A DNA stretch of 64,000 nt from Pseudooceanicola atlanticus (GCF_000768315.1 NZ_AQQX01000009.1:1-64000); one strand, 5' to 3'; numbered from the stretch's first letter, positions 42,846 to 52,114 are shown. Numbers and translations: made by a program. Notes: a model not told the origin generated them from the letters alone.

Positions 42846-45286
42846 TCTGCGGCCTCCAGGGTCAGATCGGCAAGCGGGGCATAGCGGTTGCGTTCGGTTT
42901 CGACATGCTGTGCCCAGGGGTCTTTGCGGTAGACGGATTGGGAAATCTCGAACCGTTCGACCAGCGCGGCACGGCTGTCGAGGTCATCGACGACACGTTC
43001 CTGAACCCAGTCGAGGCCCACCTTGGCCAGCCACTTGTACGGCCGGTCGAGATACTTGGCGTTCTCTCGGTACAGCTGGATGAAGGCGACGGTCAGGTCG
43101 ATCGCTTCCTGTTCGGTCGCAGCATCGCCCAGGCGTTCGGTTTCCTTCACATCCATGCCCGCCGCCCCGCCGACACCGATCTGGTAGCCGCTGTCGACGC
43201 AGACGATGCCCACATCCTTGCAGGTCGCCTCGGCGCAGTTGCGGGGGCAGCCGGACACGCCGAGCTTGACCTTGTGAGGCGTCCACGACCCCCAGAGGAT
43301 TTTCTCGAGCTTGATGCCCAGCCCGGTGCTGTCCTGGGTGCCGAAGCGGCAGTGATCGCTGCCGACGCAGGTCTTCACCGTGCGCAGGCCTTTGGAATAG
43401 GCGTGGCCCGAGACCATGCCGGCCTCGTTGAGGTCCTTCCAGATGTTCGGCAGGTCCTCGCCCTTGACGCCCAGCAGGTCGATGCGCTGACCGCCGGTGA
43501 CCTTGACGGTCGGCACGGCGTATTTGTCGGCGGCATCGGCGATGGCGCGCAGCTCGTCCGGGGTGGTGATCCCGCCCCACATGCGCGGCATGACGCTGAA
43601 GGTGCCGTCCTTCTGGATGTTGGCGTGCTTGCGTTCGTTGACGAACCGCGATTGCGGGTCGTCCTGATACTCCAGCGGCCAGTCCGCCAGCAGGTAGAAG
43701 TTCACCGCCGGGCGGCAGGTGTGACAGCCGTTCGGGGTCTTCCAGCCCAGTTCCTGCCAGACGGCGGGCTGGGATTTCAGCTCTTTCGACTTGATCAGGC
43801 GGCGGACGTCCTCGTGGGTCAGGTCGCAGCAGGCGCAGATCGGCTGGGCCGCGGGGGCGGCATAGTCGTCGCCGAGCGTCAGTTCCAGCAGCTGTTCCAC
43901 CAGACCGGTGCAGGTGCCGCAAGAATTGCTGGCCTTGGTCGTGGCCTTCAGCGAGGGCAGATCCCCTGCCCCGCCCTGGATCGCGTCCACGATGGTTCCC
44001 TTGCACACGCCGTTGCAGCCGCAGATTTCCGCATCATCCGGCAAGGCTGCAACGGCCGCCAAAGGGTCCGCGGAGGCGCCCCCCTGGTAGGCCGGGCCAA
44101 AGATCAGGGTGTCGCGCATCTCGGACACGTCGGTGGCGTCCTTGATATGGCTGTAGAACCACGCGCCGTCGCCGGTATCGCCGTACATGACGGCCCCGAC
44201 GATGCGGTTGCCTTCGAGAACGAGGCGTTTGTAGACGCCGCGTGCCGGGTCGCGGAAGACGATGTCCTCGCGGTTGGCCGCATCGGCGAAATCGCCCGCG
44301 CTGAAGAGGTCGCAGCCCGTCACTTTGAGCTTGGTCGACACTTCCTTGTTCACGAAACGGTCCTCGACCCCCAGCAGGGTATGGGCCAGCACCTTGGCCT
44401 GATCGTAGAGCGGTGCCACGAGGCCGAAGAGCGCGCCGTCATGTTCGACGCATTCGCCAAGCGCCAGGATGTCAGCGTCGGAGGTGACCATCTGGTCGTC
44501 CACATGGACGCCCTTGCCCACGGCCAGCCCGGCCTCCTGCGCGAGCGCGGTGCTGGGACGGATGCCGACGGCCATGACCAGCAGGTCGCAGGGCAGTTCG
44601 GTGCCGTCATCCAGCATCAGCGCGCGGACGCGGCCATCGTCGCCGGCCACGATTTCCTTGGAATTGGCAGAGCAGAGAACCTTGATCCCCTTGTCCATCA
44701 GCGACCGCCGCAGCAGGAAGCCCGCGCTTTCGTCCAGCTGACGTTCCATCAGGTGGCCCATGATATGTACCACGGTGACATCGACACCACGCGCGGCCAT
44801 GCCGGCTGCGGCCTCGAGCCCCAGGAGACCGCCGCCGATGACGACGGCCCGCGCCCCCGGCCTGGCGCCCAGGTCGATCATCGACTGGGTGTCCTCGAGG
44901 TCGCGATAGGCGATCACGCCGGGCAGGTCATGCCCCGGCAGCGGGATCATGAAGGGGTTCGATCCGGTGGCGAAAACCAGCTTGTCGTAGGCGACCTCGC
45001 CCTTCTCGCCGATGACGACCTTGCGGTCGCGATCCACCGCAACGACCTTTTCGCCGAAGCGGGTGGTCACGTTGTTCTCGGCGTACCAGTCATCATCATG
45101 GGTGACGATGTCCTCATAGGTCTTTTCGCCCGACAGAACCGGGGACAGCATCAGGCGGTTGTAATTGCCGCGCGGTTCCGCGTTGAACAGGGTGATGTCG
45201 TAGGCCTGGGGATCGCCGGCAATCAGGTGTTCCAGCATCCGGCCCGAGGCCATGCCGGCCCCGATGACAACCAGTTTCTTGGTCAT
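42842..45286 (-). CDS. nirB: NAD(P)H-dependent assimilatory nitrite reductase large subunit
   Basis: A cytoplasmic enzyme of 814 residues that reduces nitrite to ammonium. Domains in order: an FAD/NADH-binding reductase (VIGAGMASGRMLEHL at residue 6; VVIGGGLLGLEAAAGMAARG at about 150), two BFD-like [2Fe-2S] modules (ICGCNGVCKGTIVDAI and CACCDLTHEDVRRL) and the ferredoxin-like half. The siroheme/[4Fe-4S] site carries CVGSDHCRFG and SGCPRNCAEATCKD. Length and order match NirB. Its start overlaps the globin stop and its stop overlaps nirD, so all are translationally coupled. Siroheme synthase is not in the window. Confidence 0.95.
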   Translation of the reverse strand: MTKKLVVIGAGMASGRMLEHLIAGDPQAYDITLFNAEPRGNYNRLMLSPVLSGEKTYEDIVTHDDDWYAENNVTTRFGEKVVAVDRDRKVVIGEKGEVAYDKLVFATGSNPFMIPLPGHDLPGVIAYRDLEDTQSMIDLGARPGARAVVIGGGLLGLEAAAGMAARGVDVTVVHIMGHLMERQLDESAGFLLRRSLMDKGIKVLCSANSKEIVAGDDGRVRALMLDDGTELPCDLLVMAVGIRPSTALAQEAGLAVGKGVHVDDQMVTSDADILALGECVEHDGALFGLVAPLYDQAKVLAHTLLGVEDRFVNKEVSTKLKVTGCDLFSAGDFADAANREDIVFRDPARGVYKRLVLEGNRIVGAVMYGDTGDGAWFYSHIKDATDVSEMRDTLIFGPAYQGGASADPLAAVAALPDDAEICGCNGVCKGTIVDAIQGGAGDLPSLKATTKASNSCGTCTGLVEQLLELTLGDDYAAPAAQPICACCDLTHEDVRRLIKSKELKSQPAVWQELGWKTPNGCHTCRPAVNFYLLADWPLEYQDDPQSRFVNERKHANIQKDGTFSVMPRMWGGITTPDELRAIADAADKYAVPTVKVTGGQRIDLLGVKGEDLPNIWKDLNEAGMVSGHAYSKGLRTVKTCVGSDHCRFGTQDSTGLGIKLEKILWGSWTPHKVKLGVSGCPRNCAEATCKDVGIVCVDSGYQIGVGGAAGMDVKETERLGDAATEQEAIDLTVAFIQLYRENAKYLDRPYKWLAKVGLDWVQERVVDDLDSRAALVERFEISQSVYRKDPWAQHVETERNRYAPLADLTLEAAE

Positions 45287-45708
45287 TTCTCCGTCTCCTT
45301 CCCGTAGGCGGCGTCGATCATGACGCCCGACAGCGTTGTGTAGGCGGTGGTCCAGGCCTCTTTCACCTCGGGGGTGAAATCCTCGCCCAGACCCTTTTCG
45401 AGTGTGCGGAGCAGCGAGGCCCCGACGGCGTTGTAATCCTCGGGCTTCACGCCGTAGCCGACGTGGCGCACCGCGAGTTCCTGTGCGACCGGCACGATCT
45501 TATCCAGGTCGCGCAGGCCGTTGACGACGACGGCAAGCGTCGCCATCAGCTTGGAGCCCTGTTCGGCCATGTCCGCATTGGCGAAGTAGGGCTTCACATG
45601 TGGGGCGGTTTCGAACAGGTCGTCGTAGAAGATGCCGGCGGCGGCGTCCTTGATCGGGACGACCTTGGCAAAGCTCGACTGGACGAGGGTGATCTGGGGG
45701 TCCTGCAT
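45283..45708 (-). CDS. single-domain bacterial hemoglobin (Vgb-like)
   Basis: A 141-residue globin without the reductase part of flavohemoglobin. The proximal His is His82 in VRHVGYGVKPEDY. Tyr28 in the B helix, Phe42 at CD1 and Gln50 in the distal region fit a ligand-stabilising pocket. PVAQELAVRHVGYGV and LGEDFTPEVKEAW are typical of Vgb/Hmp-type globins. It sits between the transporter ATPase and nirB, overlapping nirB by ATGA. A role in removing nitric oxide formed during nitrite reduction, or in handing electrons within the complex, is the likely explanation; this is inference. Confidence 0.9.
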   Translation of the reverse strand: MQDPQITLVQSSFAKVVPIKDAAAGIFYDDLFETAPHVKPYFANADMAEQGSKLMATLAVVVNGLRDLDKIVPVAQELAVRHVGYGVKPEDYNAVGASLLRTLEKGLGEDFTPEVKEAWTTAYTTLSGVMIDAAYGKETEK

Positions 45709-45712
45709 CAGA

Positions 45713-47395
45713 TCACTCCGCCGCGATGGCCTTGGGGGCCGGTTTAGAGCGCGGCTTGGCGCCGTGTTCGTATTCTTCGAGGAAGTCGAGCACTTCCTGC
45801 CGGTAATGGTAGTAATCCGGATGCTCTAGCAGCGCCTTGCGGGTGCGCGGGCGCGGCAGGTCGACATTGGTGATCTTGCCGATCGTGGCCTGTGGCCCGT
45901 TGGTCATCATCACCACGCGGTCGGCCAGCAGGATCGCCTCGTCGACGTCGTGGGTGACGCAGATCGCGGTGACCTTGGTACGGGACCAGACCTCCATCAG
46001 GACTTCCTGAAGCTCCCACCGGGTGAGGCTGTCGAGCATGCCGAAGGGTTCGTCCAGCAGCAGCAGCTTGGGCGACAGGGCGAAGGCGCGGGCGATGCCG
46101 ACGCGCTGCTTCATGCCGTTGGACATCGAAGACGCCGCCTGGTCCATCGCATCGGCCAGGCCGACGCGTTCCAGGTAGTATTCGATCACGTCCTGACGTT
46201 CGGCCATCGACGCCTTGGGATAGACCTTGTCGACCCCGATCGCGACGTTTTCCTTGGCGGTTAGCCAGGGGAAGAGGTTGGGCGACTGGAAGACGACCGC
46301 GCGTTCCGGGTCGGCATCGCGCACCTCGTAGCCATCCAGCTTGATCACCCCCTTGGAGATTGCGTTCAGACCGGCGGTCATGGTCAGCACGGTGGACTTG
46401 CCACAGCCGGAATGCCCGATCAGCGAGATGAACTCGCCCTTGTTGAGCTTGAGGTTGAAATCCTCGACCACGGTCAGCGGCCCCTTGGGCGTCGGGTAGA
46501 CCTTGTGCAGCTGTTCGAAGGACAGGTAGCGTTCCTCGAGCCCGCCTTCCTGGGCCTCGGCCACGGCGCGGGGCACGGAATGGATCGGTTCGACATTGGG
46601 CAGGCTGCGGGTGCCTTCGGCCTTGGCCTCGATCCCCACATCCATCAGGTAATTGGTCACCTGGGCGCGCAGGGCCTTGAACTGCTCGTTATTGTTCATC
46701 TCGGACCGGTCGCGCGGACGCGGCAGGCTGACCGGGAAATGTTCTCCCAGCGTCCCGTCGGGATTGAGCGCGATGATCCGGTCGGCCAGCAGGATCGCTT
46801 CGTCCACGTCGTTGGTGATCAGCACGCAGGTCTTCTTGTCCTGGTCCCAGATATGTTCGATCTCGTCCGCCAGGTTGGCGCGGGTCAGCGCATCGAGCGC
46901 CGACAGCGGTTCGTCCAGCAGCAGCACTTCGGGGTTCATGGCAAGCGCCCGGGCCACGTTGACGCGCTGGCGCATGCCGCCCGACAATTCCGCGGGGCGG
47001 CGGGTCGTGGCGTGGGACAGGCCCACCATCTTCACGAAGTGGTCGACCTTGGCCGCCTTTTCCGCCTTGGGCAGGTCCGGGAAGATCGTGTCGACCGCCA
47101 GCCGCACGTTGCCGTTCACGGTGAGCCACGGCATCAGCGAGTAGTTCTGGAAGATCACGCCGCGTTCCGGGCCGGGGCCGGTGACCGGCTTGCCCCTGAA
47201 CAGCACCTCGCCCTTGCTGGGCGCCTCGAGGCCCGCCATCAGGTTGATGAGGGTGGTCTTGCCGGTGCCGGAGAACCCCAGGAGGACGAGGAACTCGCCC
47301 TCCTGCACTTTCAGGTCGATCCCGCGCAGCACGTCGTTACGCGCGGTGCCTTCGCCGAAGCTCTTGAAGACGTTCTTGAACTCAATGACAGCCAT
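45713..47395 (-). CDS. nitrate ABC transporter ATPase, two fused ATP-binding domains (NrtC/NrtD type)
   Basis: A 560-residue protein with two complete ABC ATPase domains joined head to tail. Domain 1 (about 1-235) has Walker A GFSGTGKTT, signature LSGGMRQR and Walker B VLLLDEPLSALD. Domain 2 (about 285-530) has GHSGCGKST, the variant signature MSNGMKQR known from NrtD, and LLLLDEPFGMLD. Usually these are two genes, and NrtC carries a binding-protein-like extension that is absent here. The start is either ATG 47395 or GTG 47404, which overlaps the nrtB stop. It powers nitrate uptake through NrtB. Confidence 0.92.
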   Translation of the reverse strand: MAVIEFKNVFKSFGEGTARNDVLRGIDLKVQEGEFLVLLGFSGTGKTTLINLMAGLEAPSKGEVLFRGKPVTGPGPERGVIFQNYSLMPWLTVNGNVRLAVDTIFPDLPKAEKAAKVDHFVKMVGLSHATTRRPAELSGGMRQRVNVARALAMNPEVLLLDEPLSALDALTRANLADEIEHIWDQDKKTCVLITNDVDEAILLADRIIALNPDGTLGEHFPVSLPRPRDRSEMNNNEQFKALRAQVTNYLMDVGIEAKAEGTRSLPNVEPIHSVPRAVAEAQEGGLEERYLSFEQLHKVYPTPKGPLTVVEDFNLKLNKGEFISLIGHSGCGKSTVLTMTAGLNAISKGVIKLDGYEVRDADPERAVVFQSPNLFPWLTAKENVAIGVDKVYPKASMAERQDVIEYYLERVGLADAMDQAASSMSNGMKQRVGIARAFALSPKLLLLDEPFGMLDSLTRWELQEVLMEVWSRTKVTAICVTHDVDEAILLADRVVMMTNGPQATIGKITNVDLPRPRTRKALLEHPDYYHYRQEVLDFLEEYEHGAKPRSKPAPKAIAAE

Positions 47396-47400
47396 GGGGA

Positions 47401-48483
47401 TCACCGGTTGTTCGAGAAGGTGAAGAGGGATTGCAGCGCGTACATCACACGGTCCAGCAGGAAGCCGATGATGCCGATGGTGAGCACTGCGACGATGATC
47501 TTGGCCAGCGATTGCGAGGAGCCGTTCTGGAACTCGTCCCAGACGAACTTGCCCAGACCCGGGTTCTGCGCCAGCATTTCCGCGGCGATCAGCACCATCC
47601 AGCCCACACCGAGCGACAGGCGCAGACCGGTGAAGATCAGCGGCAGGGCCGAGGGCAGGACCAGCTTGGTGATCTTGGTCCAGGTGTTCATCTTGAGCAC
47701 CTTGGAGACCGACACCAGATCCTTGTCGATGGAGGCCACGCCAAGCGCGGTGTTGATCAGCGTGGGCCAGAGCGAACAGAGCGTCACGGTGATCGCCGAG
47801 ACCAGGAAGGACTTGGAGAACAGCCCGTCATTGGTGGCGTAGACGGCCGAGACGACCATGGTCACGATCGGGAGCCAGGCCAGCGGGCTGACCGGTTTGA
47901 AGATCTGCACCAATGGGTTGATCGCGGCATTTGCGGTGGCAGAGAGGCCGGCGAGGATGCCCAGCGGAATGGCCACGGCAGAGGCGATCAGGAAGCCGAA
48001 GAAGACGGTTTTGATCGAGGTCCAGATCTGCTGGTAGTAGCTGGGCGAGCCGGTATAGGGGATGTCCTTGACCTTTTCCGGCTCTCCGCGGTCGATGTAG
48101 CGCTGGTTGCGCGCCTCGACGCGCTCGTAATGCTTTTCTTCCTTTTCCGCCTTGGCCTGCGCGTCTTCGTGCAGGTTGACGGCTTCGGTCCAGACCTCGG
48201 CCGGGCCGGGAATGGCGCCGAGCGATGTCTGCACGCGGGGGGCCAGCGTGCCCCAGAGCAGCAGGAAGGCCAGGATGGCGATCACCGGCACGGCCAGCAG
48301 GCGCCAGATTTCCTTGGCCTGGGTACGGGGGTTGTCGCCGGCGGCGGCGCGCAGGATCGGGGTGATCCAGGCAAGACCGAGCACCTGGAACCAGGCATCG
48401 GCTTTGTTGATCCGGGTGAAGAGCCGGGCCCGACGGGCCTCGCGCGATTCATCGGCAGCAAATTGGGGGTCGATAGTGGTCAT
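47401..48483 (-). CDS. nrtB: nitrate ABC transporter permease
   Basis: An inner-membrane permease of 360 residues, longer than typical NrtB because of an N-terminal cytoplasmic part and a charged periplasmic stretch (HEDAQAKAEKEEKHYERVEARNQR-like region, about residues 103-126). Membrane spans lie near 68-88, 155-180, 195-215, 225-250, 285-305 and 325-350. The EAA loop is VSVSKVLKMNTWTKITKLVLP (about residue 264), and GWMVLIAAEMLAQNPGLGKFVWD matches the NrtB/SsuC family. It works with NrtA and the fused ATPase to import nitrate/nitrite. Confidence 0.9.
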   Translation of the reverse strand: MTTIDPQFAADESREARRARLFTRINKADAWFQVLGLAWITPILRAAAGDNPRTQAKEIWRLLAVPVIAILAFLLLWGTLAPRVQTSLGAIPGPAEVWTEAVNLHEDAQAKAEKEEKHYERVEARNQRYIDRGEPEKVKDIPYTGSPSYYQQIWTSIKTVFFGFLIASAVAIPLGILAGLSATANAAINPLVQIFKPVSPLAWLPIVTMVVSAVYATNDGLFSKSFLVSAITVTLCSLWPTLINTALGVASIDKDLVSVSKVLKMNTWTKITKLVLPSALPLIFTGLRLSLGVGWMVLIAAEMLAQNPGLGKFVWDEFQNGSSQSLAKIIVAVLTIGIIGFLLDRVMYALQSLFTFSNNR

Positions 48484-48601
48484 GTCTCGGTCCTTGGGTG
48501 TCTGCCCCTCGCCCCGGCCTGTTGCCTCGTGCGTGAAGCGTTGAAATCCGGGCCGCCTGTCCCCGGCGGGGCCATGGCGGTGAGGGTGGGGTCTGGCAAG
48601 G

Positions 48602-48625
48602 CCCTCTCCTCCGTGGAGGAGAGGG
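48602..48625 (-). terminator. strong hairpin in nrtA-nrtB gap
   Basis: CCCTCTCCTCC (48602-48612) and GGAGGAGAGGG (48615-48625) form a perfect 11-bp stem with a 2-nt loop. It is followed on the + strand by GTTGGGTGAGGGG, which together resembles a widespread intergenic REP-like element. There is no T run. In the 189-bp gap between nrtA and nrtB it may protect the nrtA message or dampen read-through. Confidence 0.65.
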
Positions 48626-48672
48626 TTGGGTGAGGGGGGAGGGAGCGTCCCGCCCTCGGGTGGAAGTCAGGC

Positions 48673-50040
48673 TCAGCCCTTGACGTCGGTGCCGACGACC
48701 GTCTGCTCGCCCTTCAGCCCGATCGGCAGGCTGTCGAGGTAGGCGTTCGGGGTCTTGCCGTCGTAGGGGATGCCATCGATGATGTCGCCGGCCGGGGTCG
48801 GCTCCTTGTAGCCGTCGCTGTCCCAGGGGAAGTCGGCCTCGTTGGCCAGGCCTTCGTCGACCAGCAGGCGGGCGGCTTCGAGGTAGATGTCCGGCTTGTA
48901 GACCGACTTGGCGACCTCGTCGTACCAGCTGTCGGGCTTGGCTTCCGAGATCTGGCCCCAGCGGCGCATCTGGGTCAGGTACCAGACGGCGTCGGAATAG
49001 TAGGGATAGGTCGCGTTGTAGCGGAAGAACACGTTGAAGTCGGGGACCTCGCGCTTGTCGCCCTTCTCGTATTCGAAGGTGCCGGTCATCGAGTTCGCGA
49101 TCACCTCGTAATCGGCGCCGACGTAATCGGGGCGCGACAGGATCTTGACCGCCTCTTCGCGGTTGGCGTTGTCGTTCTCATCCAGCCACATCGCGGCGCG
49201 GATCAGCGCCTTGACCACGGCCTTGGTGGTGTTGGGATATTCCTCGGCGAACTCGGCGGTGATGCCGAAGACCTTTTCGGGGTTGTTCTTCCACAGTTCG
49301 TAATCGGTGATGACCGGAACGCCGATCCCCTTGAAGACGGCCTGCTGGTTCCAGGGCTCGCCCACGCAATAGCCATAGATCGTGCCGGCCTCGAGCGTGG
49401 CGGGCATCTGCGGCGGCGGGGTCACGGACAGCAGGACATCGGCGCCGATCTGGCCGGTGATGTTCTCGGTCGAGTAATAGCCCGGGTGCAGGCCGCCGGC
49501 GGCCAGCCAGTAGCGCAGTTCGTAATTGTGTGTGGAGACCGGGAAGACCATGCCCATGTTGAACGGCTTGCCTTCGGATTTGTACTTCTCGACCACCGGC
49601 GCGAGAGCAGAGGCAGAGATCGGGTGCTGCGGACGGCCGTCATCCATGGTCGGGATATTCGGCTTCATCTGTTCCCAGATCTCGTTGGAAACCGTGATGC
49701 CGTTGCCGTTCAGGTCCATGGAGAAGGGGGTGATGATATGCGCCTCGGTGCCGAAACCGATCGTGGCGGCCAGGGGCTGACCGGCCAGCATGTGCGCGCC
49801 GTCCAGGGTGCCGTCGATCACACCGTCCAGCAGGACCTTCCAGTTGGCCTGGGCTTCGAGCGTGACGAAGAGGCCTTCGTCGTCGAAAAAGCCCTGTTCG
49901 TAGGCGACGGCCAGCGGCGCCATGTCGGTCAGCTTGATGAAGCCGAAGGTCAGTTCGTCTTTTTCAAGATCCAGCATCTCGGCGAAGGCCGGGCCGGTCA
50001 GTGCAGTCGAGGCCGCGAGGGCAAACATCAGTTTCTTCAT
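48673..50040 (-). CDS. nrtA: nitrate ABC transporter substrate-binding protein
   Basis: A periplasmic binding protein of 455 residues. ATG 50040 follows AAGGGA and begins a Sec signal peptide ([19 protein letters not shown], cleavage near residue 21). NrtA/CmpA-family segments are [73 protein letters not shown] and [23 protein letters not shown]. These include the Trp, Gln, Gly and Lys contacts that bind nitrate in homologues. It is the first structural gene of the nas operon and is preceded by a leader with an intrinsic terminator. Confidence 0.93.
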   Translation of the reverse strand: MKKLMFALAASTALTGPAFAEMLDLEKDELTFGFIKLTDMAPLAVAYEQGFFDDEGLFVTLEAQANWKVLLDGVIDGTLDGAHMLAGQPLAATIGFGTEAHIITPFSMDLNGNGITVSNEIWEQMKPNIPTMDDGRPQHPISASALAPVVEKYKSEGKPFNMGMVFPVSTHNYELRYWLAAGGLHPGYYSTENITGQIGADVLLSVTPPPQMPATLEAGTIYGYCVGEPWNQQAVFKGIGVPVITDYELWKNNPEKVFGITAEFAEEYPNTTKAVVKALIRAAMWLDENDNANREEAVKILSRPDYVGADYEVIANSMTGTFEYEKGDKREVPDFNVFFRYNATYPYYSDAVWYLTQMRRWGQISEAKPDSWYDEVAKSVYKPDIYLEAARLLVDEGLANEADFPWDSDGYKEPTPAGDIIDGIPYDGKTPNAYLDSLPIGLKGEQTVVGTDVKG

Positions 50041-50092
50041 CGGGCGTATCCCTTTTTCAGATGCGTCCGGGCCGATGGCGCCGGACAAATAC

Positions 50093-50147
50093 AAAAAGCC
50101 GCAACAACCTATCCGCCTTGTGAGTAAGGCAGTGGTTGAGCGGCTTT
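50093..50147 (-). terminator. leader terminator of nrtA, likely NasT antitermination target
   Basis: Read on the - strand, AAAGCCGC (50140-50147) pairs with GCGGCTTT (50095-50102), and CAACC with GGTTG inside it. The stem encloses a smaller hairpin GCCTT-ACTCAC-AAGGC with a six-base loop, and the whole ends in TTTTTG. It lies 53 bp before the nrtA start. Such a terminator in a leader is the known target of the ANTAR protein NasT, whose gene lies just upstream. The loop begins with A as ANTAR sites do, but has C rather than G at position 4. Confidence 0.75.
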
Positions 50148-50310
50148 GCTCTTCAGACCCAGTCTATGGGAGAATTCGTCCGGACGGCGCCATTGCTGTC
50201 CTTGAACCCTGAATGTCAGACCCGCCGATTCCTGCAAAGGCAATTTTGCCGTTTCGGAGGGATTTTTCCGCGGCGCGGCGTCGAATGGTGGGGATTTGCG
50301 TAAATCTTGA

Positions 50311-51489
50311 TCAGCGATCGAGGTCAGGGTCGAAAATTCGACCATCGAAGAATCGATCCGGCCGCAGGATCAGCCGCCCGGAGGCCGAGGCGACCGCTGT
50401 ATCCTGCCGGTTCGACCCTTCCAGTTTCGACGAGGCACCCGGCAGATCGGCATCGAGCCCCGCCAGCGCCGCGCGATACAGGTCGCTGCGGAACACGTCC
50501 CCACCGGCCCGCATCGCGGCATCGCGGTCCAGTCCGGTACGCGAGGCGAGTTGCATCGCGATCCAGTTGCCCTGGCTGCGCCACGGGAAGCCCGCCGCGC
50601 CGTCATGGAAGGCGACGAACCCCGGCACAGAGCGTTGCAGACCCTGCGCATTGACGGTCAGCTGCCCGGTCAGCGCGCGGTCGATGATCTCGGGCGGGAG
50701 ATTCAGATAGGGCTCGCGGGACAGCAATTCGGCGGCAAGCGTCCGGCTGTCCGGCCGCGCAAGCCAGCGCGCCGCTCGCCAGACCGACCGGATCAGCCGA
50801 CCCGATAGCGCGGTTTCCTGCGCGGCCCAGTCGCGGCGCACGGCCAGCACCTTTTCCGGCGCGAAACCCCAGATCGCCTTGCCGGGCAGCAGCAGGACGC
50901 CGTGCCCCTGCTCTACCGCGATGGAGCCCCAGGGTTCGCCCACGCAAAAGGCGTCGATCTCGCCCGCACGGATCGCGTCGGCCATCAGCGGCGGCGGCAC
51001 GGTGCGGATGTCGACATTCTGCGGCGCGGGCAGGCCAAGCGCGGTGAGCCAGTAATAAAGAAGCTCCGCATGCATGGAGAACGGGAAAGGCACCCCGATC
51101 CTGAGCCGCGCCTTTGCCGCCCCGATCAGCGCCTTGCCCGCGGCCTCAGCGTTATTGAAGGCAAAGTCGTGCCCGGCCTCTGCCATGGCGGCGGCGAGGT
51201 CGGTGTTCACCCCGATGACGTTGCCGTTGACCGACAGGACCGACAGGGCGGCCAGCGGCGTCCCTGCCCCGCCCAGGCCTAGCGCGGTGGCCACGGGCAC
51301 GGGCGACAACATATGCGCGGCATCGACCTGTCCGAAGCTCAGCATATCGCGCAGGCCGGACCAGGACGGCGCGCGGCGCAGGTCGAGGTGCAGCCCCTCT
51401 TCGGCGGCATAGCCCATTTCATGCGCGACGATCAGCGGGGCGCTGTCGACAAGCGGGATGAACCCGACCGGGATCCTGACACCCTTCAT
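50311..51489 (-). CDS. nasS: nitrate/nitrite sensor NasS (NrtA-like)
   Basis: A 392-residue NrtA/CmpA-fold protein without a signal peptide, so it should be cytoplasmic. Family segments are VGFIPLVDSAPLIVAHEMGYAAEEG, PSWSGLRDMLSFGQVDAAHMLSP, IDAFCVGEPWGSIAVEQG and FRSDLYRAAL near the end. In known NasS-NasT pairs the nitrate-free sensor holds NasT inactive and releases it when nitrate or nitrite binds. The gene is 40 bp after nasT and before the nrtA leader. The missing export signal separates it from the transport protein NrtA. Confidence 0.9.
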   Translation of the reverse strand: MKGVRIPVGFIPLVDSAPLIVAHEMGYAAEEGLHLDLRRAPSWSGLRDMLSFGQVDAAHMLSPVPVATALGLGGAGTPLAALSVLSVNGNVIGVNTDLAAAMAEAGHDFAFNNAEAAGKALIGAAKARLRIGVPFPFSMHAELLYYWLTALGLPAPQNVDIRTVPPPLMADAIRAGEIDAFCVGEPWGSIAVEQGHGVLLLPGKAIWGFAPEKVLAVRRDWAAQETALSGRLIRSVWRAARWLARPDSRTLAAELLSREPYLNLPPEIIDRALTGQLTVNAQGLQRSVPGFVAFHDGAAGFPWRSQGNWIAMQLASRTGLDRDAAMRAGGDVFRSDLYRAALAGLDADLPGASSKLEGSNRQDTAVASASGRLILRPDRFFDGRIFDPDLDR

Positions 51490-51529
51490 GCGGCGCCTCC
51501 CCGGCGCGGTGACATCGGCAGGCGGCGGA

Positions 51530-52114
51530 TCATGACAGCAGCCCCGCCGCGGTCACAAGCGCCTGCGCCACGTCGGCCACGCGCTTGTTCTGGTCCATCG
51601 CCGTCTTGCGCAGCAGGGCATAGGCCTCGTCCTCGGTCAGGCCGCGGGCCTTCATGACCATGCCCTTGGCGCGGTCGATCACCTTGCGTTCCTCCAGCGC
51701 GCGCTTGGTTTCCGCCAGTTCCGTGCGCATCCGCTGGAACATCCGGAACCGCGCGATGGCGGCGTCGAGCACGGGTTTCAGACGGGCGGGCTTCATCCCG
51801 TCGACGACATAGGCCGACACGCCGGCCTCGATCGCGGCGGCGGACATGCCTTCTTCGGACCGGTCGACGAACATGGCCACTGGGCGCTCCATCGGGCCGG
51901 AGGCCAGGGCCAGTTCCTCGAGGCTGTCGCGCGACGGGTTCTCGATGTCGATCAGCACGATATCGGGTTGCAGGGACTGGATTTGCCGCGAGAGCGAGGT
52001 CGCCTCGGAAATCACGTGAATCTCGAAATCGCCGGCCGATCGCAGGCTGTCGACGATCTGCAGGGCACGGTCGCGATCCGCTTCGACAACGATGATGGAG
52101 AGAGGGGCGCTCAT
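51530..52114 (-). CDS. nasT: ANTAR antiterminator NasT
   Basis: A cytoplasmic RNA-binding regulator of 194 residues. Residues 1-120 are a receiver-like domain (Glu11/Asp13 acidic pair and Asp56 in LIDIE, although known NasT proteins are controlled by NasS rather than by phosphorylation). Residues 128-190 are the ANTAR helices (ALEERKVIDRAKGMVMKARG, LTEDEAYALLRKTAMDQNKRVADVAQALV). It binds paired hairpins in nascent leader RNA and prevents termination. The obvious target is the leader at 50093-50147. No internal promoter for nasS is visible, so both sensor genes are probably co-transcribed. Confidence 0.93.
   Translation of the reverse strand: MSAPLSIIVVEADRDRALQIVDSLRSAGDFEIHVISEATSLSRQIQSLQPDIVLIDIENPSRDSLEELALASGPMERPVAMFVDRSEEGMSAAAIEAGVSAYVVDGMKPARLKPVLDAAIARFRMFQRMRTELAETKRALEERKVIDRAKGMVMKARGLTEDEAYALLRKTAMDQNKRVADVAQALVTAAGLLS

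Noticed and set aside
42905-45307. Long open frame on the + strand (800 codons)
   Set aside because: Antisense shadow of nirB, whose cofactor motifs are unmistakable.
48602-48625. True end of the nrtA transcript
   Set aside because: The hairpin lacks a T run, and nrtB and the ATPase gene downstream show no obvious promoter; attenuation or RNA protection is more likely.
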